DNA of 9,099 bases from Burkholderiales bacterium (GTDB lineage: Bacteria; Pseudomonadota; Gammaproteobacteria; Burkholderiales; Burkholderiaceae_C). Positions 1-6,820 of this stretch are shown here, one piece after another. Under the pieces are notes generated by a model, which did not search any database, had not been told where the DNA came from, and saw nothing but the letters and a program-made list of their open reading frames with translations. The stretch's first letter is position 1, and each line of letters starts with the position of its first letter. The translations under genes and the position numbers were made by a program. The stretch is taken from NCBI GenBank assembly GCA_025352345.1, contig JANXTP010000196.1, forward strand, positions 1-9,099, in the 5' to 3' direction.

Positions 1-266
1 ATCACGACCGCATCGACCTCGGCCAGCACGACCGGTACTTCGTCGGGTGTCTGCTGCCGGGCTGAGAACCATGTCGGGCCATCCGGCGTCAGTGTGATCT
101 CGCGCACATAGGCGGTGACACGACCACCGCGCTGCCACATCAGGTCACGCGGGTGGCAGGCCAGCAGCGCATGGCCGCGCGCGGCCGCCTCGCGCATCAT
201 CACGAAGGTGGTGTCCTTGGCGGTATTGAAGCCTTCGAGGGGGTCGGCGACGAACAGCAGTTTCAT
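1..266 (-). CDS. gshB: Glutathione synthetase, N-terminal part (cut by window edge)
   Basis: This gene encodes the ATP-dependent second step of glutathione synthesis, gamma-Glu-Cys + Gly to glutathione, in the cytoplasm. Only the first 88 codons are visible; the rest lies beyond base 1. The protein begins MKLLFVADPLEGFNTAKDTT, and the DP-x(5)-N-x(2)-KD-(T/S)2-F pattern followed by MMREAAARGH is the hallmark start of the GshB pre-ATP-grasp domain (compare E. coli MDPIANINIKKDSSFAM). The ATP-grasp domain itself is outside the window. The ATG at 266 is chosen because it aligns with the family start and has an AGGAA ribosome-binding-like stretch roughly 10 nt upstream. The gene lies 130 bp downstream of kup on the same strand, and gshA precedes kup, so co-transcription of the glutathione genes through kup is plausible but not proven. 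No convincing promoter is visible in the 267-396 gap. Confidence 0.95.
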   Translation of the reverse strand, partial: MKLLFVADPLEGFNTAKDTTFVMMREAAARGHALLACHPRDLMWQRGGRVTAYVREITLTPDGPTWFSARQQTPDEVPVVLAEVDAVV

Positions 267-396
267 GGGCTGTGATTCCTGTGGTTCCTGAGGGTCAGCG
301 GCCACGACTGTTGCACAAGCAGCGCCAGCGTGTCGGCCTTGACCCACCCTGCGTCAGCGCCCTGGGCGAGTCGGAGCGCCGTTCGTCGCAGGCGAA

Positions 397-2271
397 TCAG
401 ATCTCGACCTTGGAGCCCAGCTCCACCACCCGGTTGGTGGGCAGTCGCAGAAAATCGGCCGCCGCCGCCGCGTTGCGGTGCATGCTGGCAAAGAGCTTTT
501 CGCGCCACATCGCCATGCCGTGGCCCAGCGTGGGGATCACGATGTCGCGCGACAGGAAATAGCTGGTGTCCATCGGGTCCAGCACCACGCCACGCAGCTT
601 CAGCAGCTCCAGCGCTTCGGGCACATCGGGGTCGTTCTTGAAGCCGAAGCTCAGCGTCACCTGCCAGCAATCGCGACCGAGCGCCTCGATCTGGCAGCGC
701 TGGTCGACACTCAGCCAGGGCACTTCGAGGTGGGTGACGGTGACGAACAGATTGGTCTCGTGCAGCACCTTGTTGTGCTTCAGGTTGTGCAGCAGCGCGT
801 TCGGCGTCAGGCCCTGCTCGCTGACCAGGAACACCGCCGTGCCCGGCACGCGGACGGGCGGGCTGACAAACACCGCATCGAGGAAGCTGTTCAGGTCGAT
901 GGCGTCGTCGCGCATCCGGTCATGCATCAGCAGGCGGCCCTGCTTCCAGGTCATCATCAGCGTGAACATGACCGCGCCGAGCACGACCGGGAACCAGCCA
1001 CCGTCGAACAGCTTGACGGCGTTGGCGGCGAAGAACACCGAGTCGACCACGAAGAAGAAGAAGGTGGCGGCAATGCACAGCGACCACGGGTACTTCCAGG
1101 CGTAGCGGATGACAAAGAAGGTCATCGTCGTGGTGATCAGCATGTCGATCGTCACCGCGATGCCATAGGCGCCGGCCAGCTTGCTGCTGGAGCCGAAGAT
1201 GATGACGGCGAGCACGATGCAGGCATACAGGCTCCAGTTGACGAACGGCACGTAGACCTGCCCAGTCTCGTTGACGGAGGTGTGGGCGATGCGCAGACGC
1301 GGCAGGTAGCCCAGCTGGATCGCCTGCTTGGTGACCGAGAAGGCGGCGGTGATCAAGGCCTGCGACGCGATCACCGTGGCAAAGGTCGCCAGTCCGATCA
1401 GCGGGTACAGCGCCCACTCCGGCGCCATCTCGAAGAAAGGGTTGCGCACGTTCTCCGGATGCGCCAACAGCATCGCACCCTGCCCGAAGTAGTTGATCAC
1501 CAGTGCGGGCATCACCAGACCGAACCAGGCCATGCGGATCGGCCGCTTGCCGAAATGCCCCATGTCGGCATACAGCGCCTCGGCACCGGTGACACAGAGC
1601 ACGACCGAGCCGAGCGCGATGAATGCGATCCCCGGTTGCGACACGATGAAGCTCAACGCATGGTGCGGGCTCAGCGCCCACAACACGGCCGGATTGTCGA
1701 CGATGTGCACCGCCCCCAAGGCCGCCAACACCGCGAACCACAGCACCGTGACCGGCCCGAACAAACGGCCCACGCTCGCCGTACCAAAGCGCTGGAAGAT
1801 GAACAGCACCGTCAACACAAGCAGCGTGAGCGGAAGGACAAAGCGGTGCAGGGAGGGCGCCGCCACCTCCAGCCCCTCGACCGCCGACAGCACCGAAATC
1901 GCTGGCGTGATCACGCCATCCCCGAAAAAGATCGCGGTGCCGAAAATGCCGATCAACAGCAGCCGTCGACGCAACACAGGCCGGTGCTTCACCGCCTGCG
2001 AAGCAAGCGCCAACATAGCTATCAATCCGCCTTCGCCGTTGTTGTCGGCACGCAGGATCAGCATCACGTACTTGGTCGACACCACGACGGTCAACGTCCA
2101 GAACACCAGCGACAGCACGCCGTAGATGTTGTCTGGTGTCAGCGGCACGTGACCGTGTGCAAACACCTCCTTGAGCGCGTACAGCGGGCTGGTGCCGATG
2201 TCGCCGTAGACGACACCGACGGCGCCTAGCGTCAAGGCGGCAAGGCTGGAAGCAGGACGTTGGGGAGTCAA
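397..2271 (-). CDS. kup: Kup-family low-affinity potassium uptake permease
   Basis: An inner-membrane K+ uptake protein of the KUP/HAK/KT family (probably H+-coupled), 624 residues long; E. coli Kup has 622. The N-terminal signature VVYGDIGTSPLYALKEV is at residues 20-36, followed by RADNNGEGG (74-82) and FFGDGVITPAISVLSAVEGL (115-134), all conserved in the family. About twelve hydrophobic segments run to around residue 450. A soluble C-terminal domain follows and ends NRVVELGSKVEI, nearly identical to the E. coli terminus (NRVVELGTQVEI). The start codon is TTG at 2271-2269. It is chosen because the next residues align with the family N-terminus and no ATG or GTG lies in frame nearby upstream; no strong Shine-Dalgarno sequence is visible before it. 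The gene sits between gshA (168 bp upstream) and gshB (130 bp downstream), all on one strand. TTG plus a weak ribosome-binding site suggests low translation. Confidence 0.96.
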   Translation of the reverse strand: MTPQRPASSLAALTLGAVGVVYGDIGTSPLYALKEVFAHGHVPLTPDNIYGVLSLVFWTLTVVVSTKYVMLILRADNNGEGGLIAMLALASQAVKHRPVLRRRLLLIGIFGTAIFFGDGVITPAISVLSAVEGLEVAAPSLHRFVLPLTLLVLTVLFIFQRFGTASVGRLFGPVTVLWFAVLAALGAVHIVDNPAVLWALSPHHALSFIVSQPGIAFIALGSVVLCVTGAEALYADMGHFGKRPIRMAWFGLVMPALVINYFGQGAMLLAHPENVRNPFFEMAPEWALYPLIGLATFATVIASQALITAAFSVTKQAIQLGYLPRLRIAHTSVNETGQVYVPFVNWSLYACIVLAVIIFGSSSKLAGAYGIAVTIDMLITTTMTFFVIRYAWKYPWSLCIAATFFFFVVDSVFFAANAVKLFDGGWFPVVLGAVMFTLMMTWKQGRLLMHDRMRDDAIDLNSFLDAVFVSPPVRVPGTAVFLVSEQGLTPNALLHNLKHNKVLHETNLFVTVTHLEVPWLSVDQRCQIEALGRDCWQVTLSFGFKNDPDVPEALELLKLRGVVLDPMDTSYFLSRDIVIPTLGHGMAMWREKLFASMHRNAAAAADFLRLPTNRVVELGSKVEI

Positions 2272-2439
2272 GATGGACCGGATGCAGATCCGGCGGAGGC
2301 GTTTGGGAACGACAACGGATTGTGCGCCCCAGGCGGCACCCTCTCGCTGTCGCGATCCCGCGCACGAGGGCCCAATCAGTCAGTATTGTTGCGGTGCAGC
2401 AACGCCAATGCCTGGCCTGACGCTGACCTTGCTTCTTAC

Positions 2440-3735
2440 TTACTCGTAGACCTCGGCATCCGGGTCGGTGGCTTCGAGCTCGTAGCTCGCCGCCACCATG
2501 GCCAGACGGGCGATCACGCCGTACATGTAGAAGCGGTTCGGCGCGCTGGCACCGGGCTTCATACCCGGCCGAGGCAACTGGTTCGATTCGGCAAAGGCCA
2601 GCGGCACAAAACTCGCCCCAGGTGAGTTCAGGTTCTCGTCGATGCCGCGCTCGGCGTTGACGCGATAGAAGCCGCCGACGACATAGCGGTCGATCATGTA
2701 GACCACCGGCTCGGCCACCGCATCGTTGACGCGCTCGTAGGTCGGCACGCCTTCCTGCAAGATCACCTCGCTGACCTCCTGGCCGTCCTTGATCACACTC
2801 ATCTTGTTGCGCGAGCGGCGATTCAGGTCGATCAGATCCTTCGGGTCGCGCACGGTCATGATGCCCATGCCATAGGTGCCCGCATCGGCCTTGACGATGA
2901 TGAATGGCTTTTCCTGGATGCCGTATTCCTTGTACTTGCGCTTGACCTTGGCCAGCAGCGCCTCGGCGTTGCTCATCAGGCACTCGGCACCGGTGCCGTC
3001 GGTGAAATTGACCTCACCACAGCGCGCGAACAGTGGGTTGATCAGCCACGGGTCCATGCCCAACAGCTTAGCGAATTTCTTGGCCACCTCTTCGTAAGCC
3101 GCGAAATGGTTCGTCTTGCGGCGGACCGCCCAGCCAGCATGCAGGGGCGGCAGCAGGTACTGCTCGTGCAGGTTTTCCAAGACCTTCGGGATGCCCGCCG
3201 ACAGGTCGTTGTTGAGCAGGATGGTGCAGGGATCGAAGTCCTTCAGGCCCAGGCGCCCGCGGCTGCGGATCAAGGGCTCCAGCGTCAACGAGGTGCCATC
3301 CGGCAGTTCGATCGCAGTCGGGCTGGTGATGGTGTCGTCCAGCGTGCCCAGGCGCACGTTCATGCCGGCCATGTGGAAGATCTGCATCAGCCGCTGCACG
3401 TTTGCAAGGTAGAACGTGTTGCGGGTGTGCTTCTCCGGGATCAGCAGCAGGTTCTTCGCCTCGGGGCAGATCTTCTCGATCGCCGCCATCGCTGCCTGCA
3501 CGGCCAGCGGCAACATCTCTGCGGTGAGATTGTTGAAGCCGCCGGGGAACAGGTTGGTGTCCACCGGCGCCAACTTGAAGCCGGCATTGCGCACATCGAC
3601 CGAGGTGTAGAACGGGGGCGTGTGCTCCATCCATTCGAGGCGGAACCAACGCTCAATCGCCGGCAACGATTCCAGAATGCGCTGCTCCAGCTCGTTGGTG
3701 GGGCCGGTCAATGCGGTGAGGAGATGAGGAACCAT
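2440..3735 (-). CDS. gshA: Glutamate-cysteine ligase, proteobacterial (A. ferrooxidans-type) GshA family
   Basis: This gene encodes the first step of glutathione synthesis: L-Glu + L-Cys + ATP to gamma-Glu-Cys, in the cytoplasm. The 431-residue protein matches the GshA family common in beta- and some gammaproteobacteria (TIGR02049/PF08886 type), not the E. coli GshA family. Recognisable blocks are the N-terminus MVPHLLTALTGP, ERWFRLEWMEHTPPFY (28-43), KLAPVDTNLFPGGFNNL (54-70), LLLIPEKHTRNTFYL (96-110) and VKADAGTYGMGIMTV (281-295). The last is a glycine-rich stretch resembling an ATP-grasp nucleotide loop; that functional reading is inference. The ATG at 3735 aligns with the family start, but the Shine-Dalgarno sequence is weak. 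The gene is separated from amtB by that operon's terminator, so it should have its own promoter in 3736-3825. Downstream on the same strand are kup and then gshB, and no terminator is evident between gshA and kup. Confidence 0.93.
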   Translation of the reverse strand: MVPHLLTALTGPTNELEQRILESLPAIERWFRLEWMEHTPPFYTSVDVRNAGFKLAPVDTNLFPGGFNNLTAEMLPLAVQAAMAAIEKICPEAKNLLLIPEKHTRNTFYLANVQRLMQIFHMAGMNVRLGTLDDTITSPTAIELPDGTSLTLEPLIRSRGRLGLKDFDPCTILLNNDLSAGIPKVLENLHEQYLLPPLHAGWAVRRKTNHFAAYEEVAKKFAKLLGMDPWLINPLFARCGEVNFTDGTGAECLMSNAEALLAKVKRKYKEYGIQEKPFIIVKADAGTYGMGIMTVRDPKDLIDLNRRSRNKMSVIKDGQEVSEVILQEGVPTYERVNDAVAEPVVYMIDRYVVGGFYRVNAERGIDENLNSPGASFVPLAFAESNQLPRPGMKPGASAPNRFYMYGVIARLAMVAASYELEATDPDAEVYE

Positions 3736-3786
3736 GGTGCAGCCCGATTGCGAGTGACGACATGCATAAGCACATCGTGGTGACCG

Positions 3787-3792
3787 ATTCTA
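3787..3792 (-). promoter_or_regulatory. Possible -10 box of the gshA promoter (tentative)
   Basis: On the minus strand this reads TAGAAT, five of six matches to the sigma-70 -10 consensus, about 51 bp before the gshA start and just downstream of the amtB terminator, where a gshA promoter is expected. The best -35 candidate, CCGACA, matches only four of six and would leave a short 15-bp spacer. Position makes it plausible, but the motif alone is weak. Confidence 0.25.
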
Positions 3793-3824
3793 GAAGTGCA
3801 TCTCAGATGTCGGGCGCATCCCAC

Positions 3825-3854
3825 AAAAACAAGAGCCGCCTTGCGGCGGCTCTT
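3825..3854 (-). terminator. Rho-independent terminator of the porin-glnK-amtB operon
   Basis: Read on the minus strand, a perfect 10-bp GC-rich stem AAGAGCCGCC / GGCGGCTCTT (3854-3845 and 3840-3831) closes a GCAA tetraloop and is followed directly by GTTTTTG (3830-3824). The hairpin begins 55 bp after the amtB stop codon and precedes gshA. A stable stem, a GNRA-type tetraloop and a U-run on the same strand are the textbook signature. It should insulate the nitrogen-regulated operon from the glutathione genes. Confidence 0.88.
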
Positions 3855-3908
3855 AAGCTGTCACGGGGCTCCCGGCCTTGACTCAGGCCTGCCCCGTTTC
3901 CAATCGAC

Positions 3909-5456
3909 TTACTGGTGGTAGGCCGTTTCGCCGTGTGCCGAGATGTCGAGGCCTTCACGCTCTTCGTCTTCCGGCACCCGCAGGCCGATCACCAGATCGA
4001 CGACCTTGTAGGCCACGATGGAGACCACCCCCGACCAGACGATCGTGGTCAGCACGGCCTTGGCCTGGATCCACACTTGAGCGGCAATCGAGTAATCGGC
4101 TGGCGTCACCATCGTGACCGTGACCCAGTCGGCCACGTAGCCGGGGCCACCGAGGCTTGGGGCATTGAACACGCCCGTCAGCAACGCACCGACGATGCCG
4201 CCCACGCCATGGACTCCAAACACGTCAAGTGAGTCATCGGCACCCAGGATCTTCTTCAGGCCGGTGACACCCCACAGGCAGGCAAAACCAGCCACCGCAC
4301 CGATCACCAGCGCACCACCGATACCAACGTTACCGCAGGCCGGGGTGATGGCAACCAGACCGGCCACGGCACCCGAAGCGGCACCCAACATCGATGCCTT
4401 GCCCTTGATCAGCGCTTCACCGATGCACCAAGCCAGCACCGCAATTGCGGTGGCGCCGAAGGTGTTGATGAAAGCCAGCGCAGCGAAGCCGTTGGCTTCG
4501 AGGGCCGAGCCGGCGTTGAAGCCGAACCAGCCGACCCACAGCAGCGCGGCACCGACCATTGTCAGCGTCAGCGAGTGCGGCGTGAACGCCTCCTTGCCGT
4601 AACCGACGCGCTTGCCGACCATGTAGGCACCCACCAGACCGGCAACCGCCGCGTTGATGTGCACCACGGTACCGCCTGCGAAGTCGAGCGCACCGGACTG
4701 CCAGAGCCAGCCAGCCTTCGCGGTCATCGCATCGGCCACGTCCTTGCTGGCGTAGGCGTCAGGGCCCATCCAGAACCAGACCATGTGAGCGATCGGCGCG
4801 TAGCTGAAGGTGAACCAGATGGCCATGAACGCCAGTACAGCTGAGAACTTCATCCGCTCGGCGAACGAGCCGACGATCAGCGTGCAGGTGATGGCTGCAA
4901 ACGAAGCCTGGAACACCGCAAAGACGATTTCCGGAATGTAGACACCCTTGCTGAAAGTGGCCCCGTTGGCAAAAGTGCCAGCAACGTTGTCCCAGATACC
5001 TTTCATCATGAACCTGTCCAGGCCGCCGAAGAAGGCATTGCCTTCAGTGAACGCCAAGCTGTAGCCGTAGATGAACCACAGCACGACGATCATCGAGAAG
5101 GTCACCATCACCTGCATCAGCACCGACAGCATGTTCTTACTGCGGACCAAACCGCCGTAGAACAGCGCGAGACCGGGCACCGCCATCATGATGACGAGCA
5201 GGGTGGACACCATCATCCAGGCGGTGTCGCCCTTGTTGGGCACCGGTGCGGCGGCAGCTGGCGCCGACGCTGCATCAGCTGCAGACGCGGCTGCGGCAGG
5301 AGGCGCAGCCATCGGCGCAGAAGCTGCCTCGGGCGCGGCAGCGGCCGCGGCCGGTACCGCCTCGGGCGCCGAAGCGGCAGCGTCCTCGGCGAACGATGTC
5401 GCGGAGTAGCCTAGGACCGCGAGGCCGAGGGCAAGGGAAGCAATGAGTTTTTTCAT
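3909..5456 (-). CDS. amtB: Ammonium channel AmtB with a long Ala/Pro-rich periplasmic N-terminal tail
   Basis: An inner-membrane Amt/Mep/Rh-family ammonium channel of 515 residues. Residues 1-23 form a signal peptide (MKKLIASLALGLAVLGYSAT, then SFA before ED), as in E. coli pre-AmtB. Residues 24-73 are a low-complexity Ala/Pro/Glu/Ser tail about 40 residues longer than in E. coli. The channel core starts near 77 (DTAWMMVSTLL). Pore residues, by comparison with mature E. coli numbering, are the twin histidines H266 (GGTVVHIN) and H416 (DVFGVHGVGG), the gate phenylalanines F186 and F313, W227 (PIAHMVW) and D258 (DFAGG). Between W227 and G255 there is an insertion of about 19 residues compared with E. 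coli, seen in many other bacterial Amts. The C-terminal cytoplasmic tail GLRVPEDEEREGLD (491-504) is the conserved GlnK-contact and coupling segment. The gene starts 26 bp after glnK with a poor Shine-Dalgarno sequence (an A/G-rich GAGAAAGAA lies too far upstream), so translational coupling is possible. Confidence 0.97.
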   Translation of the reverse strand: MKKLIASLALGLAVLGYSATSFAEDAAASAPEAVPAAAAAAPEAASAPMAAPPAAAASAADAASAPAAAAPVPNKGDTAWMMVSTLLVIMMAVPGLALFYGGLVRSKNMLSVLMQVMVTFSMIVVLWFIYGYSLAFTEGNAFFGGLDRFMMKGIWDNVAGTFANGATFSKGVYIPEIVFAVFQASFAAITCTLIVGSFAERMKFSAVLAFMAIWFTFSYAPIAHMVWFWMGPDAYASKDVADAMTAKAGWLWQSGALDFAGGTVVHINAAVAGLVGAYMVGKRVGYGKEAFTPHSLTLTMVGAALLWVGWFGFNAGSALEANGFAALAFINTFGATAIAVLAWCIGEALIKGKASMLGAASGAVAGLVAITPACGNVGIGGALVIGAVAGFACLWGVTGLKKILGADDSLDVFGVHGVGGIVGALLTGVFNAPSLGGPGYVADWVTVTMVTPADYSIAAQVWIQAKAVLTTIVWSGVVSIVAYKVVDLVIGLRVPEDEEREGLDISAHGETAYHQ

Positions 5457-5482
5457 GGGAAGGGTTCTTTCTCGGTTGGGCT

Positions 5483-5821
5483 TCAGAGCGCGTCTTTACC
5501 CGTCTCGCCGGTGCGGATGCGAACCACCTGCTCCAACGAAGACACAAAAATCTTTCCGTCACCGATCTTTCCGGTGCGTGCTGCGTTCTCGATGGCTTCG
5601 ATGACCCGATCGACGATGGTGTCGTCCACCGCCGCCTCGATCTTCACTTTAGGAAGGAAATCGACCACGTACTCCGCACCGCGGTACAGCTCGGTGTGGC
5701 CCTTTTGACGGCCAAAGCCTTTCACCTCCGTCACCGTGACACCCTGAACGCCGATGGCGCTGAGGGCTTCACGGACTTCATCAAGCTTGAAAGGCTTGAC
5801 GATGGCAGTCACCATCTTCAT
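5483..5821 (-). CDS. glnK: PII nitrogen-regulatory protein GlnK
   Basis: A cytoplasmic trimeric PII signal protein of 112 residues, the standard length. It binds ATP/ADP and 2-oxoglutarate and, in this context, should block AmtB when nitrogen is sufficient. The start MKMVTAIVKPFKLDEVREAL is typical. The T-loop includes GRQKGHTELYRGAEY, with the uridylylation tyrosine at Y51. The B-loop and PII signature TGKIGDGKIFV is at residues 83-93, and the C-terminal signature RIRTGETGKDAL ends the protein. GlnK rather than GlnB is called because it lies 26 bp upstream of amtB in one operon behind a sigma-54/NtrC-type control region; GlnB paralogues are usually elsewhere. All residues needed for uridylylation by GlnD and for AmtB binding (the T-loop region) appear intact. 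Confidence 0.96.
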   Translation of the reverse strand: MKMVTAIVKPFKLDEVREALSAIGVQGVTVTEVKGFGRQKGHTELYRGAEYVVDFLPKVKIEAAVDDTIVDRVIEAIENAARTGKIGDGKIFVSSLEQVVRIRTGETGKDAL

Positions 5822-5827
5822 GGCGTT

Positions 5828-5834
5828 CTCCTTT
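5828..5834 (-). promoter_or_regulatory. Strong ribosome-binding site of glnK
   Basis: On the minus strand this reads AAAGGAG, six nucleotides before the glnK ATG at 5821. It is the only near-consensus Shine-Dalgarno sequence in the porin-glnK-amtB unit. Both the porin and amtB starts have weak sites, so GlnK may be made in excess of its neighbours; that last point is inference. Confidence 0.7.
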
Positions 5835-5847
5835 AAAAGTAATTGCG

Positions 5848-6675
5848 TCAGAAGTTGTGGGCAAGCGAGAAAACGCCTGTAGCCCCACTGATGGATTTTT
5901 TACCGCCGGGGACGAAGGAGTTAGGAGTATCGATGCTGGTGTCGATGTAGGTGACTCCTGCGATAAAGCCATTTGCGAACGTGTAAGTCACGCCCAGCTT
6001 CCAGTCCGCATAATCATTCGCAAGCTTGCTGGAATTGATCTGCGACAGTTTGGCCGCGCCTGAGAGATTCTGGTAGCCCAAGTGGCCGATCAGACCGAAG
6101 CCGCTGCCCAGGTCATAAGAACCGGAGAGGTCCACATAGATGGAGCCACTGGCATTCTTGCCACCGAAGTTCTTTTGCGCGCTAAAGAAATCCCCAATCG
6201 GGAAATACACCTTGGCCGTGACCGGACCATAACTGGCCGCCACATAAATCTCTTTCTCATCTATGCCGCAGCCGTCGGAAACACAGCTATTCCGTCCGCT
6301 ACCTGGGTAGTAGTAATAGAACGCGCCGAGGTCGAGGGTGATATCTCCTACCGGATACTTGAAGCCACCATAGAAGTCCATTTCGATGTTGGCGCCGTTG
6401 TAGTAGCGGCTATCGATGTTCGAGTTCCAGTTGCCGAAGTAGAAGCCTGAGCTGTGGGACACATCGAATCCACCGGAGAGCGCTGGCTTCTTGTCCGATT
6501 GCGAAATACCGCGGGTGCGATATTCGCTGGACAACGCCATGTTGCCAGTGATCGTCCAGTCAGGCGCTGGCGCAGAGGCAGCTGCCGCAGGTGCAGGTGC
6601 CGCATCTTCGGCGTGGGCGAAGGTAGACACCGAAGCGATCAGTGCGGTCGCGAGTGCAATGTGAGTTTTGTTCAT
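5848..6675 (-). CDS. TorF-family putative outer-membrane porin, first gene of the glnK-amtB operon
   Basis: The product is 275 residues with a signal peptide at 1-22 (cleavage after AHA, before ED). A short Ala/Pro-rich segment follows (about 23-38), then a domain of alternating hydrophobic/aromatic beta-strands ending in phenylalanine (SLAHNF), typical of an outer-membrane beta-barrel. The block SSEYRTRGISQSDKKPALSG (49-68), followed by GFDVSHSSGFYFGNWNSN (69-86), is the recognisable start of the TorF-family putative porin (TIGR02001-type, formerly 'conserved hypothetical'). Two cysteines, C131 and C136, sit in a presumed surface loop and could form a disulfide. The substrate is unknown. Its position 26 bp ahead of glnK, behind sigma-54/NtrC signals, argues for a role in acquiring a nitrogen compound (inference). 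A similar nlmA-glnK-amtB order is, as I recall, known in Herbaspirillum; whether nlmA is homologous needs checking. The ATG at 6675 lacks a clear Shine-Dalgarno sequence but is fixed by the signal peptide. Confidence 0.85.
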   Translation of the reverse strand: MNKTHIALATALIASVSTFAHAEDAAPAPAAAASAPAPDWTITGNMALSSEYRTRGISQSDKKPALSGGFDVSHSSGFYFGNWNSNIDSRYYNGANIEMDFYGGFKYPVGDITLDLGAFYYYYPGSGRNSCVSDGCGIDEKEIYVAASYGPVTAKVYFPIGDFFSAQKNFGGKNASGSIYVDLSGSYDLGSGFGLIGHLGYQNLSGAAKLSQINSSKLANDYADWKLGVTYTFANGFIAGVTYIDTSIDTPNSFVPGGKKSISGATGVFSLAHNF

Positions 6676-6719
6676 GTTCGCTTGTTGAGAGTGGAGGGGA
6701 GCTTTGCGGTGTAGCCTTC

Positions 6720-6735
6720 TGCAGAAACCGTGCCT
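6720..6735 (-). promoter_or_regulatory. Sigma-54 (-24/-12) promoter of the porin-glnK-amtB operon
   Basis: On the minus strand this reads AGGCACG-GTTT-CTGCA, against the consensus TGGCACG-N4-TTGCA. The invariant GG of the -24 element and GC of the -12 element are present with exact spacing, and the only mismatches are the first base and the first T of the -12 element. Transcription would start near 6709, giving a leader of about 34 nt before the porin ATG at 6675. The pairing with an upstream NtrC-type palindrome and the nitrogen genes downstream strongly supports it. Confidence 0.78.
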
Positions 6736-6820
6736 GCCACCCCACTGGCATGAAATCGCGAGCGCCCCGCCCGTTCAGCGCGAACTGTCGCCCCGTTTAC
6801 GGGCAACCACGCTCGAAGTA

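Noticed and set aside
478..2229. A 583-codon open frame on the plus strand opposite kup
   Set aside because: It is antisense to a clear Kup protein, is rich in His/Arg/Gln with no recognisable family, and is explained by third-position GC bias on the opposite strand.
2388..2403. Small inverted repeat GTTGC-N6-GCAAC between gshA and kup
   Set aside because: The stem is only 5 bp and no T-run follows on either strand, so it is not a credible terminator.
920..2983. A 687-codon open frame on the minus strand spanning parts of kup and gshA
   Set aside because: It overlaps two well-supported genes in another frame and gives an Arg-rich, domain-free translation; a typical high-GC shadow.
4695..4775. 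Insertion of about 19 residues in an AmtB periplasmic loop compared with E. coli, considered as a novelty
   Set aside because: Similar loop extensions are, as I recall, common in non-enteric proteobacterial Amt proteins, and all pore residues around it are intact.
5188..5409. Alanine-rich plus-strand frame opposite the AmtB tail
   Set aside because: It mirrors the low-complexity GC-rich codons of the AmtB N-terminal tail and has no independent signals.
6747..6762. TGGCATG-like sequence on the plus strand, considered as a sigma-54 promoter for comM
   Set aside because: The -12 GC does not occur at the required spacing.
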